Assembly (NCBI GenBank): GCA_900756035.1
Contig: CAAEIR010000111.1
Location: forward strand, 1 to 11,354
Direction: 5' to 3'
DNA length: 11,354 nucleotides
Source: an uncultured Anaerostipes sp.
GTDB lineage: Bacteria > Bacillota > Clostridia > Lachnospirales > Lachnospiraceae
Below the pieces are notes generated by a model that did not search any database, was not told the DNA's origin, and was given only the letters and a program-made list of their open reading frames with translations. The position numbers were made by a program, and so were the translations under genes. Of this stretch, positions 5,688 to 11,354 are shown piece by piece (the first letter of the stretch is position 1; each line of letters starts with the position of its first letter).

Positions 5688-5857
5688 AGAGTACCGGAAT
5701 ATCGACAGCGGTGTCTGCCGGCATCATCTCGGTAGTAAAGTCTGATTTGAAGATCCTGATCCACAAAATATGTCTTGCAATTTGTCACTTCTTCCCATCG
5801 AATCTTTAAAAACTCTCCCCGGCAATTCTTGCATATCTCTATTGTTTCCTCAGTCAA
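5684..5857 (-). CDS. Possible 57-residue cysteine-containing protein
   Basis: A minus-strand frame opens with TTG at 5857, 31 bases after the DUF2207 stop, and ends at a TAA that overlaps the stop codon of the convergent protease gene. The product has a CKNC motif near residues 9-12, further cysteines near 27 and 51, a basic-acidic mix and no membrane segment. The start is weak: TTG, with only a distant GGATGG upstream. Composition looks protein-like (aromatic Y/W/F, few rare codons), and it would be the last gene of the DUF89-LemA-DUF2207 operon. It may also be a remnant or chance frame. No family recognised. The rest of the 200-base gap (5688-5888) shows no other signal. Confidence 0.35.
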   Translation of the reverse strand: MTEETIEICKNCRGEFLKIRWEEVTNCKTYFVDQDLQIRLYYRDDAGRHRCRYSGTL

Positions 5858-5888
5858 AATTAATCATTCATTGCCATCCACACGAATA

Positions 5889-7826
5889 TTACCAGCTTCC
5901 GCCTACACCTCCGCCGAAACCGCCTCCGGAGAATCCGCCGCCTCCGCTAAAACCGCCTCCGGAGAATCCACTCCCGGCTGCTTCAGAAGCTTTTACAGCA
6001 GTCAGATTATCTCTCACCGCATGGTGCATACAATTCCCAATCATATAATAATGGAAATACGGAAGATCACTGTTATAACCATACCAATCCGGAGCCGGTA
6101 TTTTTAATGCATCCAGTCTCTCTGCATATAAATCAAACAAACCAAATACCATAGCAAATGGAAGAATATGATAAAATAATCCCGGATGTTCCTTTCCAAT
6201 CATTCTCATCCGTTCCAACTCTGCGGTTTCAATGAAATCACGAAGTCCCACAAGATATCCCATCCAATGAATGCATTCCTTTGTCCGTTTCTTCATAAAC
6301 GCGGCATACACAATCTCTGCTGCCGCAAACAACGCAATAATTATGTAAACCCAAAAGAAATCAAACAAAACTCCCTGACTTATTCGTATATAATAAAATG
6401 CTCCAGATCCTATAAGCCCGACTGCTGCCAATACTACGATTACTGCAATACTGCCCTTTCGTTTTCCCGAAGCCATCGCATACCACTTGTCTACAGTAAA
6501 GCATGCCAATAATCCCGCCGCAAGATATATTCCCCATAACAAAAACGGCACCAAAACGTTCAGCACGCCATCCTGTCCATAGTAACACATCATAATCAAA
6601 TATGACACCATTGGAATCTGCATCAAAATCACAGAGGCAACTCTGGCTATTTCAGAAGCAGTTGTATATATATTCTTTCGATACCGATATACAATCTTAT
6701 CTGTTACCACAGAAATCACATCAGAAAATTTGTATTTCAAAGAAGAAGCTTTTACCTTTTCCTTTTTCCTAAACAATTCGCTAAACATATAGATCTGATA
6801 TTCTGGTTCATTTTCTGAAATATCTCTTAATTTTGTAAACGTAACATCCTCTTTTCCGGTTTCTTCAATTTTCAAATATCCCCGATCTGCCCAATAAAGT
6901 ATCAGCGAAATGACATCCTGGTTATTTACAGCGCCATCTAAAATATATCCTACCGCTGCACTATCAAGACCTTCCGGAGGCTGATACTGAATAGACGGGA
7001 TTATTTTTTCATCTCGCCCAAAGAAAAAATATAATCCTGTCACAATCGCAAAAATAAGAAATGTAAAAATAAGAACAATGCGATGTGTTTCAATCTCGTG
7101 ATTCTGATTGAAATACCCTTCTTCCATCTCCCCATAACAAGTTAGTCCACTGTAAAACTTCAAATCTCTTTTCAAAGTTCCTGTAATCACGCGATTCTTT
7201 TCATCACGTTTAAGAGTCAGAATATCTCCCGCATTTTTTGAATTCCCATATCCTCCATAATAAAACTGAATCTTGTTGAAATCTGTTTCTTTCGGAAAAT
7301 GAATTGTAAAACTGCTCCCTTCCGGAATTGAATTCTGCCATTGTGTCGGGAATATGTTATAGTAAATAGAGTTGTAAGTATCTCCCTGATATTTTGGAAC
7401 AAGCCGATAAGAAAAACGGTATATCCCGCTCCTCACATTCCTGTCTTCCTCACCGAATCGTAATATCACACTTCCATCTTCAGAGGATTCCTCCAGTTCT
7501 GTGCCACTATCATTTGACAGCAGTTCAAAATCAGCAAAATATAAAAATTTTTTTACGCTTCCATCCTGATCATAAGAATAAATATTTCCTTTATAGGGAA
7601 TATAACGGTAAATTCCATGTCGTGGTTTCTTAAAATCAACCTTCCATGTTTCTGTAACTGTATAACTTCCATCTTTTCCGACTACAATATCTGTCTTATA
7701 ATTCCTTGTCTCCATATTAGAATCATATGAGACTCCTTCGTCTGCTTTTACAATCTGTACTCTCATCATAAAGACAGATGCAATCATGAAAGAGGTCATA
7801 AATATCAGTGCTAAAAATCTCTTCAT
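5889..7826 (-). CDS. DUF2207 membrane protein with glycine-rich C-terminus
   Basis: The protein (645 residues) starts with a signal peptide (MKRFLALIFMTSFMIASVFM, cleavage probably near VKADEG). An extracellular beta-rich DUF2207 domain follows (about 35-245: YKTDIVVGKDGSYTVTETW, HGIYRYIPY). Hydrophobic segments lie near 248-270, 395-415, 421-443, 457-480 and 490-510, with a cytoplasmic-looking region in between. The C-terminus (about 618-645) is made of GFSGGG-type repeats ending in GGSW, a common ending for this family. The repeat is encoded by a 33-bp tandem duplication (5917-5936 and 5950-5969 identical). The start at 7826 has GGAGGGGAG upstream; the ATG at 7850 lacks one. It follows LemA by 51 bases. 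DUF2207 and LemA genes often travel together; their role is in the cell envelope but not well defined. Confidence 0.87.
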   Translation of the reverse strand: MKRFLALIFMTSFMIASVFMMRVQIVKADEGVSYDSNMETRNYKTDIVVGKDGSYTVTETWKVDFKKPRHGIYRYIPYKGNIYSYDQDGSVKKFLYFADFELLSNDSGTELEESSEDGSVILRFGEEDRNVRSGIYRFSYRLVPKYQGDTYNSIYYNIFPTQWQNSIPEGSSFTIHFPKETDFNKIQFYYGGYGNSKNAGDILTLKRDEKNRVITGTLKRDLKFYSGLTCYGEMEEGYFNQNHEIETHRIVLIFTFLIFAIVTGLYFFFGRDEKIIPSIQYQPPEGLDSAAVGYILDGAVNNQDVISLILYWADRGYLKIEETGKEDVTFTKLRDISENEPEYQIYMFSELFRKKEKVKASSLKYKFSDVISVVTDKIVYRYRKNIYTTASEIARVASVILMQIPMVSYLIMMCYYGQDGVLNVLVPFLLWGIYLAAGLLACFTVDKWYAMASGKRKGSIAVIVVLAAVGLIGSGAFYYIRISQGVLFDFFWVYIIIALFAAAEIVYAAFMKKRTKECIHWMGYLVGLRDFIETAELERMRMIGKEHPGLFYHILPFAMVFGLFDLYAERLDALKIPAPDWYGYNSDLPYFHYYMIGNCMHHAVRDNLTAVKASEAAGSGFSGGGFSGGGGFSGGGFGGGVGGSW

Positions 7827-7877
7827 AACTTTCTCCCCTCCATCTGACATTCCTCAAAACACGTTATCAAATACCCT

Positions 7878-8432
7878 CTAGAATTTTACTTCCACATTTT
7901 GACGTTCCTGTTCATTCTCAACTTCAAACAGAGGTTTTCTCTGAAAATGAAAAATATTTGCAATCAGATTTCCGGGAAACATCTCAGCCTTTGTATTATA
8001 ACGGTTTACAACACCATTATAGTATCTTCTGGAACCGGCAATCTCTTCTTCCAGTCTCTGAAGCTGATCCTGCAGCATATTAAAATTCTGATTTGCTTTT
8101 AAATCCGGATAACTCTCCGCTACAGCAAACAACGATTTTAATGCCTCTGATAAAATATTTTCCTGTTTCATCTGTTCTTCGACATCTCCGGCGTTCATTG
8201 CCATATTTCGTGCGGCAACAACCTTTTCTAATGTCTCTGATTCATGCTTTGCATACCCTTTTACTGTTTCAACATAATTGGGAATCAAATCGTATCGTTT
8301 CTTCAAAGATACATCAATTGCAGACAATGCCTCTTCTGTCTTATTTCTCAAAGCAACAAAACCATTATAGGCACTGACGATCCATATGATAATTACTGCC
8401 CCTATTACTCCCGCTATTATAATTCCTATCAT
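7878..8432 (-). CDS. lemA: LemA family membrane protein
   Basis: This 184-residue protein has a single N-terminal membrane helix (about 1-23, IIIAGVIGAVIIIWIVSAYN) followed by the LemA signature: FVALRNKTEEALSAIDVSLK, KRYDLIPNYVETVKGYAKHE, ESYPDLKANQNFNMLQDQL, and EEEIAGSRRYYNGVVNRYN. The long helices form an exposed bundle after the membrane anchor. Length is the family norm. Its ATG overlaps the DUF89 stop as ATGA (8429-8432), and its ribosome binding site, GGGGAGGT, lies inside the DUF89 gene, so expression is coupled. LemA proteins are widespread and their biochemical role is unsettled; pairing with DUF2207 suggests a joint envelope function. Confidence 0.93.
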   Translation of the reverse strand: MIGIIIAGVIGAVIIIWIVSAYNGFVALRNKTEEALSAIDVSLKKRYDLIPNYVETVKGYAKHESETLEKVVAARNMAMNAGDVEEQMKQENILSEALKSLFAVAESYPDLKANQNFNMLQDQLQRLEEEIAGSRRYYNGVVNRYNTKAEMFPGNLIANIFHFQRKPLFEVENEQERQNVEVKF

Positions 8433-9337
8433 AAATCAACCTCCCCATTTGACTGACAACATTTTCTGTCATGGACTAAAATTCCCTGAAGCAAATTGGC
8501 ATCAAACCGTTTCAGATATAATTCACATTTGCACAGGAACATATAATAAATATTTTTTCCACATCCCTGCAACGTCTCAAAGTTTCCCTGCCCCTTGGAA
8601 ATAATCACATCGGCTTCGTCAATCCGCTCTCTGGATTCCTTTGTAATCAAATCCAGTTCTGTTCCCGTAATATCCGTCCCATTTCCGATAACGTTCACCA
8701 CATCTGTAAGACCAACCTGTCTGGCATCGTCCATTGTAGCATCATTTAAGGCATTCTTTCCACGAACAATCGCCGTTATTTCAAGTTTCGGATACAACTT
8801 CTTTATGGTCTGAATCAGCAGCTTATCCAAAACCACTTCTCCACAATTATCAGTAAGATATGTAAGTTTTCCGGCTTGCTGCAAATCTTCTTTTAAACGG
8901 AAAAATTCCTCTTCATCTACTATAATCTGATCTGCCTCTCCAAGCAATTCATGAAGCTTCTCTCCGCTAATATTTGACATTGTGCCAAAATCAATATAAT
9001 TTCCGGTCATTGCATACTGTACTGCCATTTTTAACGGATCTTTAGTCGAACAAATTTTACTTAATATCTCCTCTTCTTCATCGAGCATCATCTTATTAAA
9101 CTTTCTTTTCACCGGCGTATAGTCCATCTTCGTGCCGAACATCTTCTCCTGCAGTTTTAAAATGTTCCCGGTTATTACCGGTGAGCTATCTGTCGGCTTC
9201 GCCCCGGCAATGATATTCAACATTTCCCTCATATACTCCAGTTTTTTCATTTCTTGTGTATCCTCTGCAAAATTGCATAGATGCTTATTAAGCATACACT
9301 TAATACATGCAGAGTTTAATCTGATTCTATCATTCAT
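8429..9337 (-). CDS. DUF89 damage-control phosphatase, ARMT1-like
   Basis: The 302-residue protein carries the DUF89 hallmarks. There is an N-terminal C11-x2-C14 motif typical of the stand-alone microbial subgroup, TDNCGEVVLD (162-171) with the metal-binding D163-N164, VRGKNALNDATMDD (191-204) with N198-D199, and EADVIISKGQGNFETL (241-256) with D243 and K248. DUF89 enzymes are metal-dependent phosphatases that remove harmful phosphorylated metabolites such as misphosphorylated sugars; the exact substrate cannot be read here. The C-terminus is cysteine-rich (CKCELY, RKCCQ). It has AAAGGAGGG at the start and a perfect TATAAT (minus, 9358-9363) with no clear -35, implying a very short leader. 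It leads the operon with LemA and DUF2207, an unusual partnership for a cytosolic enzyme. Confidence 0.87.
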   Translation of the reverse strand: MNDRIRLNSACIKCMLNKHLCNFAEDTQEMKKLEYMREMLNIIAGAKPTDSSPVITGNILKLQEKMFGTKMDYTPVKRKFNKMMLDEEEEILSKICSTKDPLKMAVQYAMTGNYIDFGTMSNISGEKLHELLGEADQIIVDEEEFFRLKEDLQQAGKLTYLTDNCGEVVLDKLLIQTIKKLYPKLEITAIVRGKNALNDATMDDARQVGLTDVVNVIGNGTDITGTELDLITKESRERIDEADVIISKGQGNFETLQGCGKNIYYMFLCKCELYLKRFDANLLQGILVHDRKCCQSNGEVDL

Positions 9338-9409
9338 TGGCTGCCCTCCTTTTTTTCATTATATCCTAAATCAAACTGAAACTCTATTAATTTGTCCTAA
9401 AATAGATAA

Positions 9410-9448
9410 CAGTTCACCCATGCATCTTAAAAACTCATGGCTGAACTG
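9410..9448 (-). terminator. Hairpin terminator after the DUF5688 gene
   Basis: Arms CAGTTCA (9410-9416) and TGAACTG (9442-9448), then CCATG and CATGG, form a 12-bp stem with one C-C mismatch (G-G in the RNA) and a 13-base loop. It starts four bases after the DUF5688 stop. The following minus-strand sequence, TTATCTATTTT, is a weak U tract. It separates this gene from the DUF89 operon. Confidence 0.55.
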
Positions 9449-9451
9449 ATA

Positions 9452-10039
9452 CTAAAATAATGAGAAAAACTGATGATCATCTTTATCATAATAATATACA
9501 TTATCTGACAAAAACTCCTGCTTTGATGACAACTTCTGATTTGATTCCCTGACAATCTGTAATAACTCTTCCTGTAAATACTGTCCCCGGTCAAAAAGTA
9601 TCACAAATTCATGAATACTGGTTGGCAAAAGATACAGATTCCATCCGTATTTGTGGGCAAACTGATCCAATACTCCATGATACAAGACAACCGCTGCACC
9701 ATAAAACTGCTGCTCATTCGATAACAGAAATGCCGGCTCATCTTCTGGTGTATGTTCCGGAAACCCTGACATAGCCTCGATCTTTGCCGGAAATACATTC
9801 GGGGTATTTTCTTTTGCGTACTGTTCCAGCAATTCCCCTGTCAAATTCCATTCTTCCATTTTTTTTCGATCCACAAACACCGGCGACATTACATCGTTCT
9901 CTTTTTTCTCCAGTATAAAATAAACAACTGCAAAATCTTCATATAACACGTGTGGAACTTTTTTTAAGAGTTCCAGATTTTTATCATAATTTAACAAGCG
10001 GTAAAATATTTTTCTTTGAATATTTTTTAATCCAAACAT
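9452..10039 (-). CDS. DUF5688 family protein, short version
   Basis: The product (195 residues) contains the conserved part of DUF5688: YEDFAVVYFILE (33-44), SPVFVDRKKMEEWNLTGELL (52-71), AFLLSNEQQFYGAAVVLYHG (103-122) and YLLPTSIHEFVIL (136-148), ending in a DNVYYYDKDD block. The family is abundant in Lachnospiraceae and has no known function; it seems cytoplasmic, with no signal peptide. Many relatives are clearly longer, about 250-320 residues from memory, with extra sequence at the N-terminus, so this copy may be shortened or a compact member. The start has AAAGGAA six bases upstream, and no frame damage is visible. It is divergent from the XRE gene at 10235, with 195 bases between them. 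Confidence 0.8.
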   Translation of the reverse strand: MFGLKNIQRKIFYRLLNYDKNLELLKKVPHVLYEDFAVVYFILEKKENDVMSPVFVDRKKMEEWNLTGELLEQYAKENTPNVFPAKIEAMSGFPEHTPEDEPAFLLSNEQQFYGAAVVLYHGVLDQFAHKYGWNLYLLPTSIHEFVILFDRGQYLQEELLQIVRESNQKLSSKQEFLSDNVYYYDKDDHQFFSLF

Positions 10040-10138
10040 ATAGATTCCTTTCCTGCCTATCTGATCTTTTTCCTTAGTATTCCCAAAATATAACTTGTCA
10101 TTCTGATTTTCCTTCCCTATCTATGGTAACACTGTATA

Positions 10139-10151
10139 TTGCTATCAGCAA
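10139..10151. repeat. Short inverted repeat between DUF5688 and XRE genes
   Basis: TTGCTATCAGCAA has 5-bp arms around a 3-base centre, in the middle of the divergent gap. It could be an operator of the XRE protein; the size also allows chance. I see no convincing promoter pair in 10040-10234. Confidence 0.25.
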
Positions 10152-10234
10152 CACTTTATCTTGAATTGTTGCTTTTAGATCGTGGTGATCTATGGCTATT
10201 GGCTATAGTATTTTTTATGGAGGGAGTGAATAAC

Positions 10235-10609
10235 ATGGATCAAAAAGAAATGCAGCGTTCAGTAAAAATTAATATAAAAGACACAGGTCTGCGGATTAAA
10301 CATCTCCGAAAAGACCAAAACTTTACTCAGGAAGTTCTGTCAGAAATAGCAGGAATCACACCTCATTATCTTTATGAAATTGAGTCCGGACGGAAGTCCA
10401 TGTCAATTCATATTCTGGCATCGATTGCTTCTGCACTGCAAGTATCTGCCGATTATCTTCTGTTTGGAAATGATTCCCGCCTGTTTGACGTTGATATGCC
10501 GTCAGAGCATAAACAGCTTATGGAACTGACAACACGTTTGACTTCATCCCAGAAAAAGCATGTATTAGAAATTCTCAACGTCATGATTCCTTATTTAAAA
10601 AGAGATTAA
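10235..10609 (+). CDS. XRE-family transcriptional regulator
   Basis: This 124-residue protein has an N-terminal XRE helix-turn-helix (about 17-78: GLRIKHLRKDQNFTQEVLSE, IAGITPHYLYEIESGRKSMS, then LASIASALQVSADYLLFGN) and a helical C-terminal tail (about 90-121) likely for dimerisation. The start at 10235 follows GGAGGGAGTG; upstream in-frame starts at 10139 and 10217 would place the ribosome binding site inside the gene and are less likely. Similar proteins are common as regulators of integrated elements and of single-gene control circuits in Clostridia. It is not close in sequence to the repressor at 4612. The downstream region is noncoding and rich in inverted repeats, so its target could be the HTH gene at 11031. 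Specific function unknown. Confidence 0.83.
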   Translation: MDQKEMQRSVKINIKDTGLRIKHLRKDQNFTQEVLSEIAGITPHYLYEIESGRKSMSIHILASIASALQVSADYLLFGNDSRLFDVDMPSEHKQLMELTTRLTSSQKKHVLEILNVMIPYLKRD

Positions 10610-10695
10610 CTACTAAAAAGGAGTTTCCCCAATGGCGGTAGCCCATAAGGAAATATCACAAAACTTATGACTTATGCCAGGTAAACGGGAAAAAC

Positions 10696-10739
10696 AAAAA
10701 ATGCTATGCAAAAGGTTCGCCGATTGCATAGCATTTTTT
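10696..10739. terminator. Strong bidirectional terminator
   Basis: A perfect 16-bp stem (AAAAAATGCTATGCAA at 10696-10711 with TTGCATAGCATTTTTT at 10724-10739) has a 12-base loop containing GG-TTCG-CC, a further mini-stem with a UUCG loop. U runs occur on both strands. It follows the XRE gene by 86 bases and separates it from what lies to the right. Confidence 0.8.
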
Positions 10740-10791
10740 CTTTTCAAAATAGTAAATATAAGTTTTTCAGCGTTCCAACGGAATGCGCAGC

Positions 10792-10808
10792 CATTGCCAC
10801 CGGCAATG
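10792..10808. repeat. Perfect 7-bp inverted repeat
   Basis: CATTGCC, three bases ACC, then GGCAATG. It is GC-richer than its surroundings and lies inside the inverted-repeat cluster. Could be a protein-binding site or part of a folded RNA. Confidence 0.4.
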
Positions 10809-10844
10809 ATCTCAGGGGTTTGGGGATATGTCACCAACAAGCAT

Positions 10845-10880
10845 TTAGCAGGAATTCCGGGAACGGGATTTCTGCTAAAT
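10845..10880. repeat. Imperfect inverted repeat with TTTAGCAG arms
   Basis: TTTAGCAGGAATTCC pairs with GGGATTTCTGCTAAA as a 15-bp stem with about two mismatches and a small GGAAC-type loop. It directly precedes the perfect palindrome at 10883. Hairpins of this size with a GC-rich apex are frequent at relaxase-nicked origins, though no relaxase gene is visible here. Confidence 0.4.
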
Positions 10881-10882
10881 AC

Positions 10883-10902
10883 GCAATCTTACGTAAGATT
10901 GC
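10883..10902. repeat. Perfect 20-bp palindrome
   Basis: GCAATCTTACGTAAGATTGC reads the same on both strands with no spacer. A gap-free dyad of this length is typical of a dimeric protein-binding site, and it lies 46 bases upstream of the -35 box of the HTH gene at 11031. Confidence 0.6.
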
Positions 10903-10947
10903 ATTGCTTGCCAGTAGTATTGTGAATTCCTGATAACCTCTTTTTCC

Positions 10948-10976
10948 TTGAAACTCTACGAATAATCGTATACAAT
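10948..10976 (+). promoter_or_regulatory. Promoter of the excisionase-like HTH gene
   Basis: TTGAAA (10948-10953), a 17-base spacer and TACAAT (10971-10976) form a strong sigma-A-type promoter. The start is expected near 10983, about 48 bases before the ATG at 11031. Confidence 0.7.
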
Positions 10977-11030
10977 AAAGTAGCAATAGTTTTATAAAAC
11001 ACAGACAATTCACAAATTGGGGGACATAAG

Positions 11031-11225
11031 ATGAAAGGTTATTTTTCCATACGTGAGGCTTCTTACAAGTGGGGCGTATCTGAACGGAGAGTCAATCAGT
11101 ATTGCTCCGAAGGGCGTATTCCGGGGGCAGAGCGTTTCGGGCGTTCATGGGCGATACCCGACACCGCTGAAAAGCCGACAGACCCCCGAAAAGAAAAGAA
11201 AGGAGGTGGCGGGCATGACCGATGA
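11031..11225 (+). CDS. Excisionase-like helix-turn-helix protein
   Basis: The product has 64 residues with a MerR/excisionase-like winged HTH: YFSIREASYKWGVSERRVNQ (4-23), then YCSEGRIPGAERFGRSWAIP (24-43), the W-x-I-P ending being typical of this HTH group, and a basic tail with a GGGGH run. The start follows GGGGGA seven bases upstream. The gene is visibly richer in G and C (for example the stretch 11108-11175) than the AT-rich genes to the left, a sign of separate origin. Such small proteins occur in Clostridial mobile elements as recombination directionality factors or local regulators. The next gene's ribosome binding site, AAAGGAGGTGG, lies inside its 3' end, so it was the first gene of an operon. 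No integrase is seen in this window. Confidence 0.72.
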   Translation: MKGYFSIREASYKWGVSERRVNQYCSEGRIPGAERFGRSWAIPDTAEKPTDPRKEKKGGGGHDR

Positions 11226-11256
11226 AGAACTTTACCTGGTGTTAGAATATAAATAG
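11215..11256 (+). pseudogene. Truncated start of the next element gene
   Basis: An ATG at 11215, eight bases behind AAAGGAGGTGG and overlapping the HTH gene, opens a frame MTDEELYLVLEYK that stops at TAG 11254 after 13 codons. The strong ribosome binding site and the overlap say that a real gene began here. The composition changes abruptly after about 11250 to AT-rich DNA with a new promoter, as expected if an insertion sequence cut the gene. It could alternatively be a genuine leader peptide. Confidence 0.45.
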
Positions 11257-11268
11257 TACAAAATAAAC

Positions 11269-11297
11269 ATGACCATTTTCAATAAATAGTATATGAT
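11269..11297 (+). promoter_or_regulatory. Promoter of the right-edge gene
   Basis: ATGACC (11269-11274), a 17-base spacer and TATGAT (11292-11297) form a plausible sigma-A-type promoter 28 bases before the start at 11325. Confidence 0.5.
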
Positions 11298-11324
11298 AGT
11301 CATAGATCAAGGAGGAGAATGGTT

Positions 11325-11354
11325 ATGGCAAAAGGTACAAAATATTCACAACAA
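11325..11354 (+). CDS. Probable transposase, first 10 codons only
   Basis: Only MAKGTKYSQQ is visible before the right edge. Short basic starts of the type M-x-K-x-x-K-Y-S are common in OrfA transposases of the IS3 group and related helix-turn-helix transposases, and the gene follows a truncated reading frame at an abrupt composition change. The start at 11325 was chosen over ATG 11319 because AAGGAGGAG is nine bases away from it rather than adjacent. With ten residues the family is a guess. Confidence 0.35.
   Translation, partial: MAKGTKYSQQ

Larger units (their letters stand above)
10610..11030. other. Noncoding region packed with inverted repeats
   Basis: These 420 bases hold no convincing gene but several separate symmetric structures. 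There is a compound hairpin at 10624-10653 (TTTCC/GGAAA around GGC-GGTA-GCC), a strong bidirectional terminator at 10696-10739, and CATTGCC-ACC-GGCAATG at 10792-10808. TTTAGCAG/CTGCTAAA at about 10845-10880 forms an imperfect stem, and a perfect palindrome lies at 10883-10902. A promoter for the next gene follows. The density resembles transfer or replication origins and element ends, or a structured RNA. Which one cannot be decided from one copy. Confidence 0.5.

Noticed and set aside
5917..5969. 33-bp tandem repeat considered as a minisatellite or CRISPR-like unit
   Set aside because: Only two copies, in frame and coding for GFSGGG-type repeats of the DUF2207 tail; no spacers.
5770..6107. 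Plus-strand proline/serine-rich frames opposite the glycine-rich end of DUF2207
   Set aside because: They mirror the GGC/TCC-rich repeat codons on the other strand and lack ribosome binding sites.
10613..10840. 75-codon minus-strand frame across the terminator region
   Set aside because: It reads through the perfect 16-bp terminator stem and a 7-bp inverted repeat, and has no ribosome binding site; more likely noncoding.
10674..10933. Overlapping plus-strand frames of 75-83 codons
   Set aside because: They cross the terminator and palindromes and have no ribosome binding site; codon content looks random.
1..11354. tRNA genes, rRNA genes, CRISPR arrays, toxin-antitoxin pairs
   Set aside because: No cloverleaf-like sequence, regular spaced repeats or recognisable toxin partner seen; the two XRE genes are explained as a repressor with its protease and a lone regulator.

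Overview
The window is AT-rich, gene-dense DNA with strong AGGAGG-type ribosome binding sites, sigma-A-type promoters and several protein families typical of gut Clostridia (DUF5688, a PBSX/XkdK-type tail module, a DUF2207-LemA pair). It most likely comes from a Lachnospiraceae-like Firmicute. The assignment rests on protein families and sequence style only; no rRNA or other marker gene is present.

Positions 1-5687 hold a phage-derived contractile-tail locus. Reading leftward on the minus strand, it encodes a DUF1492/ArpU-like regulator (3949-4362), a protein that may carry two tandem tail-terminator-like domains (3000-3866), a 57-residue YqzN/YkzM-like protein (2830-3003), the tail sheath (1405-2826), the tail tube (904-1395) and an XkdN-like tail assembly chaperone (405-893). 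The chaperone carries a textbook -1 programmed frameshift signal that extends it to position 238. A cI-like repressor (4612-4917) and an ImmA-type metalloprotease with an unusual C-terminal CxxC/CxxC domain (4938-5687) diverge on the plus strand. The control region holds a near-consensus leftward promoter whose 17-bp spacer is filled by one of three operator-like repeats, plus LexA/DinR-type SOS boxes at 4391-4404 and 3905-3918. No portal, terminase, capsid or integrase gene lies between the regulator and the tail genes. The layout is that of a tailocin (diffocin-like particle) or a degenerate tail remnant rather than a full prophage. A terminator directly after the frameshift product, followed by a small membrane-protein gene instead of an obvious tape measure, leaves open whether the locus is intact.

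Positions 5684-9337 carry a minus-strand operon: a DUF89 damage-control phosphatase, LemA (4-base overlap), a DUF2207 membrane protein with a glycine-rich tail, and possibly a 57-residue cysteine-containing ORF. A separate DUF5688 gene (9452-10039) follows behind its own terminator-like hairpin.

Positions 10040-11354 look like a patchwork of mobile DNA: an XRE regulator, a 300-bp stretch packed with inverted repeats (including a strong bidirectional terminator and a perfect 20-bp palindrome), a GC-rich excisionase-like HTH gene with a good promoter, a next gene that stops after 13 codons, and the first codons of a probable transposase running off the right edge.
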